From: Priapulus caudatus | Taxonomy: Eukaryota > Priapulida > Priapulimorpha > Priapulimorphida > Priapulidae | Direction of reading: 5' to 3' | Length of the DNA stretch: 21,449 bases | Assembly (NCBI RefSeq): GCF_000485595.1 | Contig: NW_014577235.1 | Coordinates: 245,839-267,287, forward strand | Shown here: one piece after another, positions 1 through 9,600 of the stretch | Position numbering within the stretch: the stretch's first letter is position 1 | Layout of the letters: each line of letters opens with the position of its first letter | Translations under genes and position numbers: made by a program | Notes under the pieces: model-generated | The model's input: only the letters and a program-made list of their open reading frames with translations | The model's database searches: none | What the model was told of the DNA's origin: nothing

Positions 1-114
1 GTAGTTAAGGAAACAGGTAAGACTAAGATCATGCAACTCAAGATTCAAGATTCAAAGATGTTTATTTGTGCATACGGTTATTTGTGCATGGGTGATACTC
101 TATTACATTGTCAT

Positions 115-249
115 TAGGAGTGTTCCCAACTTTAATGTCATTAATGGTCATAATAACATATAATATATATATGGTCTAATGTCATTTAGGTTAGGGTTAG
201 GATTATCAATCATTAATCATTAATGATATCAAAGTTGGGAACACTCCTA
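115..249. mobile_element. Short hairpin element (MITE-like)
   Basis: The left end (AGGAGTGTTCCCAACTTT, from 117) reappears as its reverse complement at the right end (AAAGTTGGGAACACTCCT, to about 248). The arms extend inward through an AT-rich TTAATG-type sequence. About 135 bp with roughly 30-bp arms and no coding capacity fits a miniature inverted-repeat element. No clear target-site duplication was resolved, because the right flank is a short CCTAGT repeat. The family is not recognised. Confidence 0.6.
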
Positions 250-359
250 GTCCTAGTCCTAATGCAGTAATGCCTAATGGACCGTTAGCCACATACATAG
301 GCTTACATACGGTCTACGGTCAACTCGGCCCACCTGCCAACTCGCACCTGCATTGTGGC

Positions 360-443
360 GAGTTCACCCGTCTGGAGATCGGTGAGCTCGGCTCGTGGGA
401 TGAGTTCACCCTCATGGAGATCGATGAGCTCGCCTCGCCGGCT
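360..443. repeat. Left subterminal 42-bp tandem pair
   Basis: Two consecutive units, starting at 360 and 402, both begin GAGTTCACCC and contain TGGAGATCG(G/A)TGAGCTCG. The mirror-image pair occupies about 2647-2730 near the other end of the same element. Subterminal repeats of this kind are commonly transposase-binding sites; that role is inferred here. Confidence 0.7.
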
Positions 444-584
444 AAAGCGGCCAAGACACATCTAGCGACAGCGACCGACCGTAACGACCACAGGCACGTG
501 GAGCATTTCAATAAAATACAATGCTAAATAAATACAAAATCTATTTACTACCAAAGTCTTCTATACTGTCTTTCACCTATTATT

Positions 585-1038
585 CAGGGCTCGAATTTCC
601 CCAGTTTGAGTACTAATCTGTACGGATTTGTTCATTCACAAATGAGCAAATCCGCTCAAAATCTAAGTAATCCGTACAGGGTAGGCTTAATTTTACTATG
701 AAAGAAAAAATTGCATGCATGACAAATTGTCCTGAATAAAATACCTTAAAGTTAAACATTACTGTTTTAGCGTTGGGAGCTCAGCATTTTATTGTATGTA
801 CAGATTTGTCAGATAGTTGATTGAAATTCTGTATAATCGCTCTGACACCACAGGCTCTGTGTCTGCTCTGTGTACATTTAATGATTTTAAGACAAAGATA
901 ATTGCAGAGGTGGAAGGAGCACTGTAACGGGAAGTTATTTTTAAGTAATCTGTACGGATTTCCTTCAGGGTTCCTCATGTAATCCGTAGGGTAATTTACA
1001 CTACGGATTAGCGGATTACCTCTGAATTTCGAGCCCTG
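585..1038. mobile_element. hAT-like miniature element nested in the foldback arm
   Basis: The element begins CAGGGCTCGAA and ends TTCGAGCCCTG, an 11-bp perfect terminal inverted repeat. It is flanked by direct ATTATT copies at 579-584 and 1039-1044. The mirror arm of the host element (about 1848-1866) retains the uninterrupted sequence with a single ATTATT, which confirms both the insertion and its borders. CAGGG termini are typical of hAT elements; the visible duplication is 6 bp rather than the usual 8. Repeated TAATCCGTA/TACGGATT words lie near both ends (about 617, 668, 950, 980, 1002), as subterminal motifs do. It is 454 bp with no transposase. Confidence 0.8.
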
Positions 1039-1345
1039 ATTATTGCCGACAATTTCCTGCAAATGCCGTCCAAATGCTCATCTGCAACATACACCGCTGC
1101 CGCTGCACACTGACATATAGCAGGTAGGAAAGCGTGCTGCCAAAATTTGCTTGGCGCTCGCTTGATTTCACACGAATACAACACAAATATACAACCATTC
1201 TACTCCATCTTTGTTTCTATTTGAAGAACAGTGTTCACTTGTTATAAAAACATACTGTCTGTGTTCGTAACCGAGCTGTGTCACGCGAAATCATACAAAG
1301 CCTGACGAAATTCTCACGTTCGTTCCTGTTGCGCAGTTTATGTAA

Positions 1346-1530
1346 ATGGCTGTCAGAATCAGGAAACACCCACCGGCGCTCTTTGTGACCTCATTTATGC
1401 GCCGCAACGCTGCAACGTTTTTGCAACGCTCCACTGGCGGCTTTGACGCGGCTTGTACAGGAGTTGGAAAGCAGCGTGTTAGCTTCCCAAAATGCAGTGC
1501 GCCGCCTATAGCCCTGTACTTGCAGCCGTT
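1346..1530. other. Apex of the foldback element
   Basis: This spacer lies between the two internal arms, which pair up to about 1350 and from about 1522. It is GC-richer than its surroundings and contains several GCAACG words. Short reading frames cross it on both strands, but they are products of the palindrome and show no domain. Confidence 0.5.
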
Positions 1531-2783
1531 TACATAAACTGCGCAACGGGAGCGAACGCGAGAATTTCCTCAGGCTTTGTGTGATTTCGCGTGACACAGC
1601 TCGGTTATGAACACAGACAGTATGTTTTTATAACAAGTGAACACTGTTCTTCAAATAGAAACAAAGCTGGAGTAGAATGGTTGAATGTTTGTGTTGTATT
1701 CGTGTGAAATCAAGCGAGCGTCGAGCGAATTTTGGCAGCACACTTTCCTATCTGCTATATATTTATGTGTCAGTGTGCAGCGGCAGCCATGGCGGCAGCA
1801 AGTGTTTGTTGCAGATGAGCATTTGGACGTCATTTGCAGGAAATTGTCGGCAATAATAGGTGAAAGAGAATATAGAAACATTAAGTCTTAATTTAAGACT
1901 TTGGTAGTAAATAGATTTTGTATTTATTTAGCATTATATTTTATTGAAACGCTCCAAGTGCCTGTGGTGACGACAAAAGTTGCGGCGACTGGCACAAACA
2001 CACTGCAGCAACAGCGACTGACGTTGGGTCAAAGTTCACCCAGCACTCGCGACAGTGGTACACATCATCACATGAACAAACGGCAAAACTCCTGCTGCTG
2101 CTTTTAAATGACTGGCTGCAAAAAGTCTCTAGGTATAAGGATAAGATAATAAAGTAAAATATACGCAGCAAATTATCATGTACTGTACCTACTGTGTCAT
2201 ACAGTGACCGTAGCTTGCCACAGCTGCACGCTTTGGTTAGACTGGTTCGCGGGCCCATTGTTTGTGACATGCGTCGCAAGTTTAGCGCCGAAGACCAGTC
2301 TACGTCTTGGCTAGCATTATGGGTTATTTATGACGTAATCGAAATGTCACGTGCTGATGAAAACAGCTGCGATTGGCTATTTGTAAAGTGTCGCTGGCGA
2401 CTGTCGCTGGAGAATAGAAACGTTCCTAAATATTTTTGTCGTCGAGGTCGTCGCCGGTCGTTGTCGCGTGTGTGTGCAATGGCTCATAGGAAACAATAGT
2501 TTCTAATTTTCTGAAAAGTTGTTTGTCGTGACTGTCGGTCGCTGTCGCTGCAGTGTGTCTTGGCCTTAACTCGTGAGATGCAAGTGCCTATGCAAACGTT
2601 TCGACGTTGGGGCGTCTGAAACATCTCACGAGTAAGCCGGCGAGGCGAGCTCACCGATCTCCAGGAGGGTGAACTCATCCCACGAGCCGAGCTCACCGAT
2701 CTCCAGACGAGTGAACTCGCCACACGGTGCGAGTTGGCTGGTGGGCCGAGTTGACCGTAGCCCATACATACAGTGTACAACGG

Positions 2784-3559
2784 AAGATATGAGAATGACA
2801 GGTCACAATACATGATTTGACAGATGAACTCACCTAAGATTCAGAACGAAGATGAAGATCATCATTCATACATGATATATAACTGAATGTTTGTATAGGC
2901 CTACTTCTTATAATTGAATTGTAAGAACTGTTTTTTTATTGCACTGCCGGTGATGAGCTTGCAAGTTCATGTTGATATATCTGTTACCAATGTACCATCT
3001 TTAAATTAATAAATAAATAAAAGTAAATAAACGCAATCAAAATATCACAAAAACCAATTTGGCATAGTCGTCAATATACCGAAATCGTTGACATTCTCCA
3101 TGCTCGGCAGGAATTAAAAAAAAACTTTACTACGGTAATTTTAAATGCTTCATGTTGATTATACGCCATATAATTTTAGTATATAAAATATCTATAATTT
3201 AAAATATATTTGAAGCTTATTCTACTGCAATCCACAGTAATAACATTCCGATTTCCAACATTTATTTATGCCATCACCATTTAGAATACCCAATAATCAT
3301 AGCGCAACAATAACAGTGTACAGTAGCATACAGCAATTTGCAGATAAGTGCAGCATGGGAGGGCGAATTGACTAGTCATGCTTTTAGTTTTAGTCAATCA
3401 CTTTGCACACAGTAATTTGTAATAGTGGTTTACAAGTTGTGAATGGTTTGTTATGATAATTATGAATTTGTAATAACATGGTTCATGCGCATGTACGAAC
3501 AGTCCGTGTTAGGTCGATGGTTTGTTAACAATTACTGTTTTTTTCCCCTGCGAATTTAG
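2784..3559. other. AT-rich stretch, no gene seen
   Basis: This lies between the foldback element and the first recognised RBM28 exon. It is AT-rich with short A and T runs and no reading frame resembling an RRM. The missing first half of RRM1 was looked for here and not found, so it is probably intron sequence of RBM28. It ends in a good pyrimidine tract and acceptor (TTTTTTTCCCC...TTTAG at 3559). Confidence 0.6.
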
Positions 3560-3605
3560 GAACTGACAAATGCAGAGGGTTTGCCTACGTTACGTATTCG
3601 TTAAG
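3560..3605 (+). CDS. RBM28: RBM28 exon (RRM1 RNP1 motif)
   Basis: Enters in phase 1 (G|GA) and reads [23 protein letters not shown] is the RNP1 octamer of RRM1, matching human RBM28 around CRGFGYVTF. Acceptor TTTAG, donor AAG|GTAAAC. The exon is 46 nt. It is the first exon I can identify; the preceding coding exon (start codon, beta1, helix 1) is not in recognisable sequence upstream. Confidence 0.9.
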
Positions 3606-6600
3606 GTAAACTAGTGTTTTTTTACCAACTTGTGCATAATGCAATAATTTATGCATGCTATCTTGGCAGATCACTGATAATGATCAGATAAGGGATCTTC
3701 TAAGATGGCATGCACATAAATTATTATATTTATTGAAATTGGAAAAGGCAATTGTAATATCAGTATAATCATACTTTAAGTCATTATCAAATGCAAATAA
3801 CTTTTGAGAAATCATCTGATTTGGGCGGTATAAAGCAAAGAAGCTTTATGAATGTACTTCACAAACTTGGAATCAGACACGTGACATGTAGCAGTGATGA
3901 TATTGTATTAGACCATTACTTGGTATAGTGACTGTACATAATAGTTGCTGTAACTAACAGTAAGCCAATGTAACTGATTGTGTCTAAACCTGTTTGCTAT
4001 ACAGGGAAGATGCAGAGAAGGCCATAATTGAAATCAAGAGGTTTGGAAACAGGCAAATCTTCATCGAGTTTGCAAGCAAAGAGACGAAGAAGAAACGACT
4101 GAAGAAAGCTGTTAATGGTAAACACGGGTAAAAAAGAAGCATTAAACATAGATTAATTAAATATATCCTGAAAGACCACTATACGTACAATGTACGATTT
4201 GAAATATTGTTTTCTCATTTTCATTTTGTAGAAGAGGTTGCACCAGAAACTGCAGGTAGTGCAGGAACGAATATCAATTCTTCAAGCAGCAGTGGTGACA
4301 AGAAACCAGCAGGAAAGACCACTGTGGTCATCCTCGGACTGAACGATGGCATCTCCAGTGATGAACTTAACAACAAGTTGAAGTACGTAACAATCTATAT
4401 CGAATTATGTGCAACTAGTTATGGTAGGTATATCGTACATTCCGTGTTCCTCCCTTTCGGCAGTAATTACTAAAGAGTATTATGACTGGTGTACACTGTC
4501 TAGGTGAGAATATGAGTTAGAAGTATGTATGTAGGAAATGTGCATGCTTTTATGGTATATATATTGAGAAGTCCTGTCTGCATGTATTTTTCTTTGTCAC
4601 ACAAACACTCAGGCATGGACACATTTACACATGCGCCCACACACGTGTGCACACGTGCACACATTCAGGCACGCGCATGCGCAACCTTTCCTGGGACCGC
4701 ACTTGTTGCGTTTCTGATGAGAATGTTTGGCATACCTCTCTCTAGGAAGGAAAAGAATCTACAGTCGGTTGAGTTTCCCGCTGCAGGGAGAGAGCAGCCG
4801 ACGGCAATGGTTACATTCAGGACTATAGGCAGTGCCATCAAATCAAAACGCAAGATTAATGGACAGGAGTTCAAAGGTGAGAGAAGGGACACTCCCCCAC
4901 GAATTGAAAAAGACAAGGTCTGGCATTTAGGTGCCATTAGGCACCATCTGTTTGGCCCAAAACTCTACCCACCGGCTGTTTATAGGGCTGGCATGTGCAC
5001 TGTTTTATTGGTCAGCTTAGAGCATACTATCATTTTCACTCCATATAGCAACCCACGTCATGAAAACCAAAGAAATACAATTACATGCACCCTATGCACC
5101 ACAGAGAACAATGAAAACGATTATTGATATTATTAATAATTCTGTCCACCTTTTTTAGGCTTTATTTGCTGATATTATATGGCCAGGTTAACCCTGATAT
5201 ATTATTGTTATATATATTATATATATATATATATATATATTATTAAACACATATATGCTCACATTGGTGCAGATGTTATTATGCACATATATGGTCACAC
5301 CTGCCCCCCTACTCCGAATTCTCCAAACTGACATTCCATGCTCACACATATATAGTCACGCTAAGTTGCTAACCCCTACTTGCATTATTACGTGCTTATA
5401 TGGTCACGTCTGACCTTTCCGCGCTGACATTTCACGCTCATACACGGTCACGCTAACCTCTCTACACTCATATTTTTCACGCGCGCGTATGTTATGCGGC
5501 TCCCCTGTTTGCGCATCCCGGCGTGGGGTACGGCTGGATCTACGGTGGGTGACACGCGCATGTTTTGTACGTTGTGCAGGCTGCAGGATGCAGGCGTTCC
5601 TGCTGGCGGACGAGGGGAAGGCTCCCACGCAGGATCCGGGATCGCTGAAGAGGATGAGACTCATCGCGAGAAACGTCTCCTTCAAGGTACTGACACAGTT
5701 CCAGTCTGGATGATGGTTCCAGGGGATGGAAGGATGATGGGTCCGGATAATGGGAGGATGATGGGAAGATGGTGGGTCCCCCATTCACATTTTTTATGAA
5801 CGAAACATTCTAGTCGTACGCAAGAAGTGTATCTCATCATGTTGTGTGTATGCTGTAGTTTCCTGCCACCTGTGCCTACATTTATTACCTCCGCCAAGGG
5901 GTTGGCAGGAGGTTATGTTTTCACCGGCATGTGTTTGTGGGTTTGTAACACCGTTCTTTGTGTACAGCCTAACTGAAAAAGTTATGGACGGATTGTCATA
6001 AAATTTACAGGATAGGTCAGAAATGGGCTAACTTAGAATTGATGAGATTTTGGTGGTGATCCGGATCCAATTAATTAATTAAATTTTCTGCATCTAGGTC
6101 AGAAATGGGGTAACTTAGAATTGATTACATTTTGGTGGTGATCCAGATCCAATTAATTAATTAATTAATAAAATTTTCAGGATAGGTCAGAAATGGGGTA
6201 ACTTAAAATTGATTACATTTTGGTGGTGATCTGGATCCAATTAATTATTTAATTAATTAATTAATACAATTTTTTACAGTGAGATAATTTAGCTGCCTTG
6301 GCGGAGGTCTGCGCTCTCCGAGGGCTCTAGTTCGGTCTGTATTCCTGTGTACATCTACTGCTGTTGTTCATGCATTCTGTGTTCCTGAATTTTCAGTGTA
6401 CAGAAGAAGATCTAAAGAAAGCCTTCTTGGTTTATGGTGAGGTTGTGGAGGTTGTTATGCCCAAGAAACCAGGTGGGTTGGTCAAAGAGCTGCTCATCAT
6501 ACCTCTCCTACCTCCACCCACCATCTTTCCTCCTACTTCCCACCCACCATCTTTCCTCCTACTTCCCACTCACCATCTTTCCTCCTACTTCCCACCCACC

Positions 6601-9600
6601 ACCTTGTCTCCTACCTCCCACCCGCCATCTTTCCTCCTACCTCCCACCCACCATCTTTCCTCCTACCTCCCACCCACCATCTTTCCTCCTACCTCCCACC
6701 CACCATCTTTCCTCCTACCTACCACCCACCATCTTTCCTCCTACCTCCACCCACCATCTTTCCTCCTACCTCCCACCCACCATCTTTCCTCCTACCTTCC
6801 ACCCACCATCTTTCCTCCTACCTCCCACCCACCGTCTTTCCTCCTCCCTCCCGCTCACCATCTTTTCTTCTCCCTCCCACGCATGATCTTTCCTCCTACC
6901 TTCCACCTACCATCTTCCACTCCTACCTACCACCCACCATCTTCCACTCCTACCTCCTACTCACCATCTTCCTTCCTACCTCACACCCACTATCTTTCCT
7001 CCTCCCTCCCACCCACCATTTTCACTTCCAGTTCCCACTTACAATCTTTCATCCGCCTCCCACCTGTTATCTATCCCTGCACTCACCATCTTCTCTCTCA
7101 CCTCCCACCCATGATCTCCTACCTCCCACTTATTATCTATCCTCACAACTCTCCCCTCATTTTCTTCTCTCTCTCACCTACTAACCACTGTTATTTCTTT
7201 GTCAAACGTTTGATCAATCAATAAGTTTACATGTTTAAGAACCAATGTCAACTTATTGTTAATAATGTTGTAAGAATAATATATGTAATGCAAACGTACG
7301 CAGGACATCGGCTTATCTATGTCTTATGTCATAACTCGTCACAATGGTGACTGCTCGAACATCATGACTTTATTTTTTTCCAGTTGTCGTAATGACGATT
7401 TCTCATTGACATGGTCCTGCTTTGACACATTTTTGCAGACGGGAAAAAAGCGGGTTTTGCGTTTGTGCAGTTTGCCAACATAGAGAGCGCCAGTAAAGCC
7501 ATAACAGGCATGAACGCACGGGAGCTTATGGGACGAAAAATTGCAGTTGACTGGGCACTGTCCAAAGACAAGTATCAATCAATAGTGCAGAAAGGTAAGG
7601 AAATGTAGTCAGCATGACCCAAGCAGATATTTGGAGGTCATACTCTTGCTACCTGTTTCAAAACAGTGACTTCTAAAAACGTACCTGTAACATAATCAGA
7701 ATGGAAAATATTTGTAATCGTTAGGTACGTTCTTGTGCGTTGGTGAGGTCACTAAGAATGAGCTCGTGTTCTGAGAAACCTTTTGTAGTCGTTCATGATG
7801 TTCTTACGATGTGAGAAAATCTATACTTATTAAGAATATTCTCATGTTGTGAGCAAAAACCATCTTGTTGGTCACCTACAGAGCAAAAGGTCTGTGACAC
7901 AAACACTGGGCATGGAGACAGCAAATTAGGAGACACGAGACAAGGAGACAATGGGGTCGGTGACAGCGATTCTGATGAAGGGCCGGCAGACAAACACCTG
8001 GCACATCCTTCCAAGGAATCTAACAACAGTAGTGGAGAGGAGGAAGGGGATGAAGATGAAGAAGAGGAGGAGGAGGATGAGGAGGAGGAGGAAGAAAGTG
8101 ACATGAGCGATGGAGAGGGTAGCGACAATAATAAGAAAAAATCAAAGCCCAAAAATAGCATTCATCCTAACGACGTGGAAGAGGGTAGAACGGTTTTCAT
8201 CAGGTAATATTTTATCAGTAATCTTCAATATTTTAACATATCTGATACGTATTATTATATCTCCATGTGTGATATTCCATCAGGTGATTTTACATTTCGT
8301 CGTCTTTCTTTTTCTTCATCTTTGTCATTATCGTCATTGCTGTCATCATTGTAATCTTTTCAGTCGCTATCCGTGTATACGAGTCTACTTGTTACATAAC
8401 ATCTCTGTCGTTTTGCTGCGGTGAAGTGTCAGCTTGTAATGATAACAGCTTGTTTGTCTTGTAATCATAAAGTCTCACAGATGGATACGATAAATTTGTG
8501 CTGGCGCTTACAGGAACCTCTCCTATGACTCCATGGTAGAAGATGTTCAAGATTTGTGTTCTGAATTTGGAGATGTGCAATTTGTGAAGATTTGCTATCA
8601 TGCTGATACAGGCCATTCCAAAGGTACAAATTGATATCCGGAGAAACTAACATTGAGAACCAAATGTGTTAGATGCACAATTATATGCCATGACATGCGT
8701 ATAGTACTACCGTTGCCGCATAAAGATGGCACCCCTATACATAATTTCTACTAGTGGTTCTGTAACCTGCATGAGTAGATCTGTAGATATCTCGATGGTG
8801 CTACTATAACTATTTTATAACTTTACGTTACTAGGTGTCAGTTTTGTACAGTTCAAGGAGAAAGAGGCAGTAGAGAAATGCTTAGAAAAAGCCAATGATG
8901 AGTCAAGGGTAAGCACTTAGCAGAGGCAAAAATATAGAAACTTGTGTAGGCAACAGGACAGCAGCTGTGTGTAAACCATTCAGTTGATGCAAGCCAATGT
9001 TTAGCCTACATATAGCTAATTGTATCCCCCGAACGAAGTTCGTGGGGATACTATGGGTTTGGCATTGTCGCGCCGCCGCCGCCGCCGCTGCCGCCGCAGA
9101 GAATTCCTTGTGAATGCTCTACCGGCTGCAGTTCTTCTCCGATCATCTTCAAATTTCGCATGAAGGTGCGTTATTGTAAAGCGAAGACGCCAATCGTTTT
9201 TGGTGTGGGCGGAGTCATCGTTGCCATGGTAACAACATTTTTTCCCGAAACATACTAGAACCTGTAACTTCTGCAGTTTTTACCCGTTTGTCATGAAATT
9301 TATATTTGTATTAAAATTTCCATTTTAAATTTATATTTAAATTTATGATTGTCATGAAATATATATATATACATATATATATATAGGACATGTTATATCG
9401 GCCCTGTGTGCCAAATTCCATGACAATTGGGTAAAAACAGCACAAGTTACAGGTTCTACAATATTTCGACAAAAATGTTTTTACCATGGCAACGATGACT
9501 CCGCCCACACCAAAAACGATTGGCATCTTTGCTTTACCATAACGCACCACTGCACCCATACCCCTCCCCCCTGTGTGTATTCCATATACTTGCACATCTG

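Larger units (their letters stand above)
282..2783. mobile_element. Large foldback element with 42-bp subterminal repeats
   Basis: The left end (CCGTTAGCC...CTACGGTCAACTCGGCCC, 282-327) is matched in reverse complement by the right end (GGGCCGAGTTGACCGTAG, ending ACAACGG at 2783). Inside each terminus are two 42-bp tandem units carrying a GGAGATCGGTGAGCTC-type motif: about 360-443 on the left, 2647-2730 on the right. A second long inverted repeat pairs about 484-1350 with 1522-1985 once the nested 585-1038 element is removed. 1985-2520 is extra sequence in the right half, rich in GTCGCTG-type words. No transposase reading frame is visible, so it is probably non-autonomous. A related element lies at 18218-18720. 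Confidence 0.72.

Noticed and set aside
1346-1600. Short frames on both strands around the centre of the foldback element
   Set aside because: They mirror each other across the palindrome and have no start context, splice sites or domain.
1-3559. The missing RBM28 first exon
   Set aside because: No frame resembling the RRM1 RNP2 strand and helix, followed by a phase 1 donor, was found here. It is presumed to lie upstream.
3890-3980. Possible C/D-box snoRNA in an RBM28 intron (GTGATGA ... CTGA)
   Set aside because: The boxes are present about 80 nt apart, but no terminal stem pairs outside them and no D'/C' pair was seen.
6364-7224. Long Pro/Ser/His-rich open frame (286 codons)
   Set aside because: Only its first part (6397-6472) is a real exon. 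The rest is the 26-bp minisatellite read past a good splice donor, and the next RRM2 segment continues at 7439 in the right phase.
8110-8424. Open frame overlapping the acidic-linker exon
   Set aside because: It is out of phase with the exon that encodes the acidic tract and RRM3 beta1, so it is a shadow frame.
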